DNA from: DUVT01 sp041675865
Lineage (GTDB): Bacteria > Bacillota_I > Bacilli_A > ML615J-28 > CAG-698
Length of the DNA: 10,102 bases
Direction: 5' to 3'
Assembly: GCA_041675865.1 (NCBI GenBank)
Contig: JBAYTA010000065.1
Coordinates: 1-10,102 of the forward strand
A model generated the notes under the pieces. The model was not told the origin of the DNA and searched no databases. It saw only the letters and a program-made list of their open reading frames with translations. Both the position numbers and the translations under genes were made by a program. Shown here piece after piece: positions 1 to 5,506 of this stretch (the first letter of the stretch is position 1; the number at the start of each line of letters is the position of its first letter).

Positions 1-1
1 T

Positions 2-154
2 AAAAAGCTAGTTTATGTATCATGTAATCCATCTACTCTAGCAAAGAATGTTAATCATTTACAAAAAGCATATGATACTAAATTCGTAGTTCCAGTAGAT
101 ATGTTTCCAAATACTCCTCACGTGGAGTGCATCGTATTGCTTGAAAGAAGATAG
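2..154 (+). CDS. rlmD: 23S rRNA (uracil-5-)-methyltransferase RlmD/RumA type, C-terminal fragment
   Basis: Only the last 50 residues are in the window; the gene enters from the left edge in the frame starting at base 2. The enzyme family transfers a methyl group from AdoMet to C5 of a uridine in 23S rRNA. The fragment starts KKLVYVSCNPSTLAKN, the conserved motif with the nucleophilic Cys (codon 23-25). It ends VDMFPNTPHVECIVLLERR, the conserved tail whose HVE Glu corresponds to the family's general base. The frame runs cleanly to TAG at 152-154 and an intrinsic terminator follows at 223-270. RlmD cannot be told from RlmCD-type paralogues using the tail alone. A second, diverged copy of the last 14 codons lies at 2470-2514, which matters for how the region evolved. 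Confidence 0.9.
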   Translation, partial: KKLVYVSCNPSTLAKNVNHLQKAYDTKFVVPVDMFPNTPHVECIVLLERR

Positions 155-162
155 GTTTTTTA

Positions 163-188
163 TTGAACTTTGTTGAACAGTATTGAAC
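163..188. repeat. Three TTGAAC direct repeats at exact 10-bp spacing
   Basis: TTGAAC occurs at 163-168, 173-178 and 183-188, one per helical turn, starting nine bases after the rlmD stop codon. A fourth copy lies at 333-338, outside the phased array. Phased short repeats of this kind usually bind a protein on one face of the helix, such as a repressor, recombinase arm-type site or excisionase. Position next to a gene end that may be an integration site favours a recombination role, but no binding protein is identified. Confidence 0.45.
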
Positions 189-222
189 CTAAAAACTCAT
201 ATTTTTATATTAAAAACATAAA

Positions 223-270
223 AGGTTAGAAATTTTACTAAAGTTTAGTAATTCTAACCTCATTTTTTAT
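223..270 (+). terminator. Intrinsic terminator after rlmD
   Basis: AGGTTAGAA (223-231) pairs perfectly with TTCTAACCT (252-260). The inner arms TTACTAAA and TTTAGTAA extend the hairpin, and a T-rich run follows at 263-270. It should end the rlmD transcript. The outer arm AAGGTTAGAA recurs in the terminator after the second rlmD tail at 2541-2550. Confidence 0.85.
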
Positions 271-561
271 TTTATATTAGAAATTTAATAAGGTGGTGGT
301 ATTAGGGAACATATTAACAATAGTGGTAAATGTTGAACCGTATAACATATACTATACAAGATAGTGTTAGGGAACATAAAATTAAATACTTCCTAAAATA
401 TGGTAGTATTTATAAAAGAATTATGTTATACTTTTGTTAGAGTGATAACTCTATAAATTGTAAGTTATTCAAGTAAGAAAATAATAATATGCACTTTAAT
501 AATAATATGTGTCCAAAAAATTGGGGTAGGTAGATTGTTATATTACTAGGAAGGAATGAAT
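271..561. other. Gene-poor intergenic stretch with short repeats and hairpins
   Basis: No convincing gene is seen. The stretch holds a 12-bp direct repeat TTAGGGAACATA at 302-313 and 367-378, and an imperfect hairpin AAATACT (384-390) with AGTATTT (405-411). It also holds a 12-bp direct repeat AATAATAATATG at 480-491 and 498-509. The string AAGTTATTCAAGTA at about 463-476 recurs at about 2585-2598, again downstream of an rlmD tail. An open frame near 293-358 reading VVVLGNILTIVVNVEPYN has no recognisable product. Confidence 0.4.
424..453 (+). promoter_or_regulatory. Candidate extended -10 promoter with overlapping palindrome
   Basis: TGTTATACT (424-432) is an extended -10 element with five of six consensus bases, but no good -35 is seen. 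The inverted repeat TAGAGT-gata-ACTCTA (438-453) falls where transcription would start, as an operator would. The lipoprotein start is about 110 bases further on, leaving a long 5' leader. Both elements are predictions. Confidence 0.35.
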
Positions 562-1815
562 ATGAAAAAAAATTTATTTATTTTATTAATCTCACTTTTT
601 GTCATTATTCTTGCATCTTGTAATAGAATAAAAGAATATGATGGAAAAGAAATAGTAAAACTTTCTTATCACACCATAGATTTTAATGGCGATTATCGAA
701 GTAATATGGTATTAGATTTTGTAAATAATCAATATTTAAAAAATAGCTATTTACCTAGTCAAGAACATGAACCATTACTTGAAGTGAAAAGAACTTTTAC
801 TGAGGAAGAAGAAAAAGTTTTTATAAATGGTTGTTATAATATGGGGCTATTCAATTTAAAAGATAAATATGAAAAAGATTGGATTATCGATGGTGGTTCC
901 TGGAGTATCTCAATTGAATACATTGATGGTTCATCAAAAATATCCATTGGAATAAATGATGGACCAAGTGAAACTTTTAACAATTGTTCAACATTTTTTT
1001 ATGATTTATGTGGTGAGGAAGTACTAGGTACTCTTCCAAAGTTTTATCTTCATCCTCCTATAGTATCTTATGCATTTGGCTATGATATTGGTGAATATGG
1101 TACTGGGGGGGATAATTCCATAGCTATGGTTGGTGAAGTAAATTATAAATGGAATAAGAGTGAATCCATTGATACCAATAAGAATCTTTACTTGATTAAT
1201 GAATCCTATTCTAAAAAAAATAAATTTTTACCGAATAATAAATATCAATTCTTTTTATCTACAACAAATTATCATTCGAAGGAAAGGTTTACTAAAATAG
1301 TAATTAAAAATTATGATTACAATCAAGAACTCACCAACGAAAAAATAGTATATGAAGGATCATGGTTTATACAAATAGAAATTGAACTAGAGATGAATAA
1401 AATATATTTTTATAAAATTGAATTTCGAGATGGAGATTTTTTCGAACGTACTTTTAATACAAAATGTTTAGATAGCAAAATATTATATGGTCAATATCAT
1501 TATAGTATCTATGAGGAAGGTCAATCAACCTTACAAATGAATGACGATGGTACATATGAATTATTCCAATTTGTATATTTTGATAGATCAAAAAATGTAA
1601 ATGAAAGCATTAAAGGGCAGTATACTTTTGAAACAATAGATGAGAAAGAATTTCTATGTTTATATACTGAGGATGAAAAAAGAATTGTACTTGAATACTA
1701 TACAAATACTTTTGTTATTAATTCAGATTTATCAACATTTAATCTTACAAGTTATCATTTAGAAGATAAGCCAGGGCCCATGAATGGTAAAGCATATTTT
1801 TCCTTTTGGAAATGA
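562..1815 (+). CDS. Lipoprotein of unknown function with possible C-terminal barrel-like domain
   Basis: This is a 417-residue exported lipoprotein. The first possible ATG (556) sits only one base after the AAGG ribosome-binding sequence (551-554). The ATG at 562 has seven-base spacing and gives MKKNLFILLISLFVIILASC, a textbook lipoprotein signal with lipobox LASC and lipidated Cys20, so 562 is preferred. The mature part is rich in aromatic and charged residues with alternating beta-like patterns and no later membrane helix. The last 120 residues (YGQYHYSIYEEGQSTLQMNDDGTYE through KGQYTFETIDEKEFLCLY) resemble the repeating GxY/dGtY strands of lipocalin-like or META-like barrels, which is inference. 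I do not recognise the family. It is the only gene here ending in TGA. It lies between the two rlmD tails, so it may be island cargo. Confidence 0.75.
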   Translation: MKKNLFILLISLFVIILASCNRIKEYDGKEIVKLSYHTIDFNGDYRSNMVLDFVNNQYLKNSYLPSQEHEPLLEVKRTFTEEEEKVFINGCYNMGLFNLKDKYEKDWIIDGGSWSISIEYIDGSSKISIGINDGPSETFNNCSTFFYDLCGEEVLGTLPKFYLHPPIVSYAFGYDIGEYGTGGDNSIAMVGEVNYKWNKSESIDTNKNLYLINESYSKKNKFLPNNKYQFFLSTTNYHSKERFTKIVIKNYDYNQELTNEKIVYEGSWFIQIEIELEMNKIYFYKIEFRDGDFFERTFNTKCLDSKILYGQYHYSIYEEGQSTLQMNDDGTYELFQFVYFDRSKNVNESIKGQYTFETIDEKEFLCLYTEDEKRIVLEYYTNTFVINSDLSTFNLTSYHLEDKPGPMNGKAYFSFWK

Positions 1816-1944
1816 CTGTTTTGCTAATTGTGGAATTGCACGATTGCTTAACAAATTCCAATTTAACGAACAAAGTCAATTCTTTAATTTATGAGAGAAG
1901 TCAAATTTAACTGTTTAGTAGACAAAAGAAATAGGTGAAATTTT
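1816..1944. other. Short intergenic gap without clear terminator
   Basis: About 130 bases of AT-rich DNA separate the lipoprotein gene from the small downstream gene. No G+C-rich hairpin with a T run is seen, so the two genes could be co-transcribed. A short open stretch (LTNSNLTNKVNSLIYERSQI) lacks a start codon and looks non-coding or relic. Confidence 0.3.
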
Positions 1945-2169
1945 ATGTTAAAATTATTAGAATTTCTTAATAAATTAGAGAAATGTAATATTTATTATCG
2001 GTTGAATAAAATACGTGAAAGTATTTTAGTGGAAATAACCGTACCTGGTGAAAGATGGGAAGTTGAGTTTTTTGAAGATGGTAAAGTTGAAATTGAAAAA
2101 TTTATTAGTGATGGCCAAATTAAAGATGAAAGTGAAATAGCCCTACTTTTTAAAAACTTTTCTGATTAG
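1945..2169 (+). CDS. Small acidic hypothetical protein (74 aa)
   Basis: A 74-residue soluble protein starts at ATG 1945 with AGGTGA (1933-1938) upstream at normal spacing. Residues 1-22 form a predicted amphipathic helix (LLEFLNKLEKCNIYYRLNKIR). A strand-rich segment follows, ILVEITVPGERWEVEFFEDGKVEIEKFISDG, and then an acidic tail, DESEIALLFKNF. The VPGERWEVEFFEDG block reads like a conserved small-protein family seen in many low-GC bacteria; I recall such proteins only as hypothetical and cannot name a function. It has no signal peptide or membrane helix and no catalytic motif. Its compact acidic build would suit a binding or immunity-type role, but that is speculation. No terminator with a T run follows. 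Confidence 0.65.
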   Translation: MLKLLEFLNKLEKCNIYYRLNKIRESILVEITVPGERWEVEFFEDGKVEIEKFISDGQIKDESEIALLFKNFSD

Positions 2170-2469
2170 AAAAATTATCAATATTTTTAATGATGAATCT
2201 ATATATTCCAATATATAGGTGTATCATTGTGGAAATAATTAAATAATTAATTTATGTTTATACACTACACTCAGTGATGTGTTGCGTGATATTATTAAAC
2301 CTTATATTACTACACAATATTTAGGTTATAAAACAAAGCGATTAGCGTTGTGCTCGCAAGTATAATTAGGAAATATATTCCCTTATACAGCCCTAAGTCG
2401 AAAGTAGGTAAGTAACAGAAAATATGTTACTAACATACATTATTCGATAAAAAATCAAGCAATAAGGGG
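2170..2469. other. Gene-free, palindrome-rich stretch, probably decayed DNA
   Basis: No intact gene is seen on either strand. Visible structure: a 9-bp inverted repeat CTATATATT/AATATATAG at 2199-2218; an imperfect palindrome centred on C2272, with arms ACACTACACT (2262-2271) and AGTGATGTGT (2273-2282); GGAA-atata-TTCC at 2369-2381; and a 7-bp hairpin AGTAACA/TGTTACT at 2411-2431. An open frame at 2243-2365 includes SDVLRDIIKPYITTQYLGYK but has no credible start or ribosome binding site. It may be the relic of a gene I cannot identify. Confidence 0.45.
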
Positions 2470-2514
2470 CACACCACGCATGTGGAATGTGTTGTTCTTC
2501 TAGAGCGAAGATAA
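2470..2514 (+). pseudogene. Remnant or displaced 3' end of a second rlmD-type gene
   Basis: Codons 2470-2514 read HTTHVECVVLLERR-stop, matching the conserved C-terminus of RlmD-type methyltransferases, including the HVE Glu. Over the last 12 codons the copy differs from the intact tail at 119-154 in about a third of bases but in only one amino acid (Val for Ile). The sequence was therefore under coding selection while diverging and is not a recent duplication. Upstream, the same frame loses similarity within a few codons and meets a stop at 2431-2433; neither the VSCNP nor the DMFP motif is present. It is followed by its own terminator. Alternatives are the far attachment site of an element inserted at the rlmD 3' end, or the last trace of a deleted tandem paralogue. 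Confidence 0.75.
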
Positions 2515-2540
2515 AATTTTTAAATTTTATAAATTGTATT

Positions 2541-2574
2541 AAGGTTAGAAAATTTTTATTTTAACCTTTTTTTA
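2541..2574 (+). terminator. Intrinsic terminator after the rlmD tail remnant
   Basis: AAGGTTA (2541-2547) pairs with TAACCTT (2562-2568), extended by A/T pairs around one bulged G, and is followed by a run of T. It shares the arm AAGGTTAGAA with the terminator after the intact rlmD tail, so tail and terminator appear to have been duplicated or carried together. Confidence 0.75.
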
Positions 2575-2605
2575 CTTGATAAAAAGTTATTCAAGTATAG
2601 TTTAG

Positions 2606-2884
2606 ATTTTAAATTTTTGTTGCAAAAATGTTACTTATATTAGAATAGTTATTTTTAAACAAATAAAAGGAAAAGTAAAAAACGGGAAAGAGTTTATATT
2701 TTCAATTGATGAGAATGAACATAGTTTTTATATTTCGTGGTCAGTTTCTACAGATTCTAAAAACACTTATAGATCTTCAGAATTACTAAAATTTGATAAA
2801 TCTAGCTTAGATATAAAAATTAGGATTAAAAATAGTTATTCTTTTAAAAAAGGATCTAATTTTGAAATAGTGATTGTTGAATAG
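2606..2884 (+). pseudogene. Reading frame without a start codon, possible 5'-truncated gene
   Basis: A 92-residue frame runs from just after a stop at 2603-2605 to TAG at 2882-2884 and contains no ATG, GTG or TTG. The readable part, from about codon 20, is GKVKNGKEFIFSIDENEHSFYISWSVSTDSKNTYRSSELL and so on, ending NFEIVIVE. It has the residue mix and alternating polar/hydrophobic pattern of a real beta-rich protein, unlike a chance frame. It could be the 3' part of a gene whose 5' end was lost, consistent with rearrangement at the adjacent rlmD tail. A non-canonical start (ATT or ATA) cannot be excluded but no good ribosome binding site is seen. The family is not recognised. Confidence 0.35.
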
Positions 2885-2943
2885 TTTGCTTAAACCAGTA
2901 GGTAAATAATTATATTAATCTAATATTATAGGGGGATGAAAAA

Positions 2944-3480
2944 ATGGAATTAAATAAAATTAAATATAAAATTAAGATTGTTAAAGGTGATATAACAAAG
3001 ATTGAAGCAGATGCGATTGTAAATGATGCAAATAGTAGTTTGCTTGGAGGCAGTGGAGTAGATGGTACTATTCATAAAGCTGGTGGAATTGAAATACTTA
3101 ATGAATGCATAAAAATCAGAAATAAACAAGGTGGATGTAAGACTGGTGAAGCTGTAATTACTACTGCAGGTAAACTTAAAGCTAAATATGTAATACATAC
3201 TGTAGGTCCAATTTGGGAAGGTGGTTTATATCGTGAAGCTGAGCTTTTAGGAAATTCCTATAAAAACAGTTTGAAACTTGCGCTTGAACATAATGTTACC
3301 TCGATAGCATTTCCAAGCATAAGTACTGGAGTTTATGGTTTTCCTAAAATGGAAGCTACAGAGATAGCGCTAACTGAAGTAGTAAAGTTTTTGGATAACA
3401 ATAACACAATTACGGATGTTTATTTTGTATGTTTTGATGATGAAACTTATAAAATATTTATACAAATTTTAAAAAAATAG
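2944..3480 (+). CDS. Macrodomain protein (MacroD/YmdB-type ADP-ribosyl or O-acetyl-ADP-ribose hydrolase)
   Basis: A 178-residue single macrodomain, the usual length for stand-alone MacroD/YmdB proteins. These bind ADP-ribose and typically remove ADP-ribose from acidic residues or the acetyl group from O-acetyl-ADP-ribose in the cytosol. Visible motifs: GDIT (15-18); IVNDANSSLLGGSGVDGTIH (25-44), holding the ligand-binding Asns N27 and N30 and the Asp D40; HTVGP (85-89); and the phosphate-binding loop STGVYGFP (127-134). Two positions depart from the usual pattern: NAAN is NDAN (D28), and the glycine run GGG(G)V is GGSGV (S37). The start ATG has GGGGG at 2931-2935 with eight-base spacing. It appears monocistronic and ends before a terminator. 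Activity is inferred from the family. Confidence 0.9.
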   Translation: MELNKIKYKIKIVKGDITKIEADAIVNDANSSLLGGSGVDGTIHKAGGIEILNECIKIRNKQGGCKTGEAVITTAGKLKAKYVIHTVGPIWEGGLYREAELLGNSYKNSLKLALEHNVTSIAFPSISTGVYGFPKMEATEIALTEVVKFLDNNNTITDVYFVCFDDETYKIFIQILKK

Positions 3481-3495
3481 ATAATTAATAAATTT

Positions 3496-3520
3496 ACAGG
3501 CTATGTTGAGCCTGTTTTTT
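3496..3520 (+). terminator. Intrinsic terminator after the macrodomain gene
   Basis: ACAGGCT (3496-3502) pairs perfectly with AGCCTGT (3509-3515) around the loop ATGTTG, followed by a T run to 3520. Confidence 0.9.
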
Positions 3521-3579
3521 ATATCTATTTTCCTTGTTCTTTATTTCGGTGCTTAAAGGACATAAAATGTTACAATAAA

Positions 3580-3588
3580 TGCTATAAT
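3580..3588 (+). promoter_or_regulatory. Extended -10 promoter for the FrnE-like gene
   Basis: TGCTATAAT is a perfect extended -10 element (TGnTATAAT). The -35 region is weak, as is common with extended -10 promoters. The gene start is 57 bases downstream. Confidence 0.6.
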
Positions 3589-3644
3589 ATGTTTATATAT
3601 TATATAATTAATAAAATTTAATAGTAAAAATAGGAGGACTTTTT

Positions 3645-4361
3645 GTGTTAAAAATTGAGTTTTTTCACGACGTAATATGTAGCTTTTGTTTCCCAATGTC
3701 TGCAAGGATGCGTCGTATAGCAAATAAATATAATAATATAGAAATAATTCATCGATCATTTGCTTTAGGGTGGGATCCTAAAGATTTCATAAATTCATTT
3801 GGATCACGTGAAGCAGTAAAACCAGAAGTTTTAAATCACTGGATACATGCTAATAAGAATGATGATGAACATCGTTTCAATATTGAGGGAATGAAAAAAA
3901 CTGATTTCAATTTCCCGATTTCAAAACCAGGTCTAATTGCTGCAAAAGCTGCAGGAATTGTTGGTGGAGATTCGATGTACTGGGATGTTTTTGATAGAAT
4001 CCAAAATAAGTTATTTGTAGAGAATAAAAACATTGAAGATAATTCTGTTTTAGAAGAAGCGGTAAAAGAAACTGATATTTCTTTTAAAGACTGGCAAGTG
4101 CAATTTGAGAAAAAGGAAACTGAAGGAGCGGTTTTAAAAGACTTTGAGATTGTAAGATCATATGGAGTGAATAGTGCACCAACACTGGTTATTAATAATA
4201 AATATGCGATTAGTGGAGCACAACCTGAAGATGTTATTATTGACGCTCTAACGAGGATATCAAAAGAAGAAGGTGTACCATTAAATAAGTTACAAACAAT
4301 TCAGTTTAGTGATGAATCAGGAACTTGTTCAATTATTGATGGTAAATGGAATTGTGATTAA
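3645..4361 (+). CDS. DsbA-family (FrnE-like) thiol-disulfide oxidoreductase
   Basis: A 238-residue cytosolic DsbA-fold protein of the FrnE group, which carries out thiol-disulfide exchange on unknown partners and is often tied to oxidative stress. The N-terminus (KIEFFHDVICSFCFP) has the active-site pair C12-S-F-C15 at the end of the first thioredoxin strand. A helical insertion follows (about 50-150), then GVNSAPTLVINNKYAISGAQP with the expected cis-Pro P179. The last residues add a second Cys pair, C228 and C237 (CX8C), which could be a resolving or metal-binding pair. There is no signal peptide. The start is GTG at 3645, set by AGGAGG at 3633-3638 with six-base spacing. It stands alone between terminators. 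The family is clear; the substrate is not. Confidence 0.88.
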   Translation: MLKIEFFHDVICSFCFPMSARMRRIANKYNNIEIIHRSFALGWDPKDFINSFGSREAVKPEVLNHWIHANKNDDEHRFNIEGMKKTDFNFPISKPGLIAAKAAGIVGGDSMYWDVFDRIQNKLFVENKNIEDNSVLEEAVKETDISFKDWQVQFEKKETEGAVLKDFEIVRSYGVNSAPTLVINNKYAISGAQPEDVIIDALTRISKEEGVPLNKLQTIQFSDESGTCSIIDGKWNCD

Positions 4362-4416
4362 TTAAATTTTGTTGTATAATAAAGTAAAGTTTGGGACAAG
4401 TTTTAATCCCTATATT

Positions 4417-4446
4417 AAAATGAGGGGTTAATCCCTCGTTTTATTT
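4417..4446 (+). terminator. Intrinsic terminator after the FrnE-like gene
   Basis: GAGGG (4422-4426) pairs with CCCTC (4433-4437), flanked by A/T pairs and followed by a T-rich tract. A second small hairpin, GGGA (4393-4396) with TCCC (4407-4410), lies just upstream. Confidence 0.8.
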
Positions 4447-4548
4447 TTAAAAGTAAAAAATATTATAATAACAAAATTATTAGTTATAATAAAATTATTA
4501 GGCAGTAATATAATAGTTTAATTAAAAACATTTGTATAGGAGTTGGTT

Positions 4549-5490
4549 ATGACCAAATTAAATCAAAGTATAATAGGAAAAGATTATGTAATTGTGATTG
4601 GTGGAATTAATATTGATATTATTGGTTTTCCTAATTCAAATTTAACTCTTAATGATTCTAACCCAGGAAAAATTAAAATGTCCTTAGGTGGTGTAGGGAG
4701 GAATATTGCGGAAAATATTGTAAGATTAGGTGTTCCTACAAAACTTATTAGCGCAATTGGTAATGATGATTATGGTAAATTAGTAATTGATTCTTCTAAA
4801 AAGTTAGGTATTGATATAAATGATACTTTCGTGTTAGATGGAGAGTCTACATCAATCTATCTTGCTGTTTTAAATGAACATGGAGATATGAATGTTGCAA
4901 TATCAGATATGGGTATTATTGATAAGATAACTATTGATTTTATCAAAAGTAAAAACGAAATTATTAAAAACTCCAAAGCATGTGTTTTAGATACAAATAT
5001 TCCAAGAGATGTATTTGAGTATATTCTTAATACTAATACAGATGTTGATTTCTTTTTAGATACAGTATCTACAAAGAAAGCCATAAAAGTTAAAGATTTG
5101 CTCGGTTATTTTCATACAATCAAACCAAATAAAATTGAAGCTGAAGTATTATCGGGAATAAGTATAAATAATGAAGAAGATTTAAAGAAATGCTCAGATT
5201 ACTTTTTAAGTTTAGGTGTTAAGAGAGTATTTATTAGTCTTGGAGCAGATGGATTATATTATAATGATGGTGTTAATAATAAATATCTAAAAGCACATAA
5301 AATTAATGTCGTGAATGCAACTGGAGCAGGAGATGCTTTTATAGGTGCTTTAGTATATTGTTATTATAATAATTTTGATATTGATTATAGCGCAAGGTTT
5401 GCAATGGCGGCATCGGTGCTTGCATTAAAACATGAAGATACTATAAATCCTAATATGTCATCTGAAAATGTAAAAGGAATAATACAGTAA
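4549..5490 (+). CDS. psuK: Pseudouridine kinase (PfkB family)
   Basis: A 313-residue PfkB-family sugar kinase. It is assigned to pseudouridine because the next gene encodes PsuG; PsuK phosphorylates pseudouridine to pseudouridine 5'-phosphate using ATP. Visible features: an N-terminal strand with the substrate-binding segment VIGGINIDIIGFPN (17-29); the glycine-rich motif SLGGVGRNIAENIVRLG (45-61); and the PfkB signature NATGAGDAFIGALVY (256-270), which forms the anion hole and holds the catalytic base D262. The length equals that of E. coli PsuK as I recall it. The ATG at 4549 is six bases after AGGAG (4538-4542), so it is preferred over an upstream TTG at 4543. A TATAAT at 4509-4514 may be the operon -10. 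The stop is 16 bases before psuG, so the pair is probably co-transcribed. Confidence 0.88.
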   Translation: MTKLNQSIIGKDYVIVIGGINIDIIGFPNSNLTLNDSNPGKIKMSLGGVGRNIAENIVRLGVPTKLISAIGNDDYGKLVIDSSKKLGIDINDTFVLDGESTSIYLAVLNEHGDMNVAISDMGIIDKITIDFIKSKNEIIKNSKACVLDTNIPRDVFEYILNTNTDVDFFLDTVSTKKAIKVKDLLGYFHTIKPNKIEAEVLSGISINNEEDLKKCSDYFLSLGVKRVFISLGADGLYYNDGVNNKYLKAHKINVVNATGAGDAFIGALVYCYYNNFDIDYSARFAMAASVLALKHEDTINPNMSSENVKGIIQ

Positions 5491-5506
5491 TAAAGGAGGT
5501 TTTATA

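Noticed and set aside
480..509. AATAATAATATG repeat pair as the start of a CRISPR or iteron array
   Set aside because: There are only two copies of a low-complexity AT string, with no regular spacer series.
1801..1830. TGA read as Trp (Mollicutes code) at the end of the lipoprotein gene
   Set aside because: Read-through would add only a few residues before TAA. All conserved genes use TGG for Trp with no in-frame TGA, so the standard code is the simpler reading.
2366..2431. Possible rRNA or tRNA fragment in the palindromic stretch
   Set aside because: The text around CCCTAAGTCGAAAGTAGG superficially recalls rRNA, but I could not place it in any rRNA segment or fold a tRNA cloverleaf.
2950..3198. 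Minus-strand open frame opposite the macrodomain gene
   Set aside because: It is antisense to clear macrodomain motifs, has low-complexity Phe/Tyr/Ser-rich composition and no ribosome binding site.
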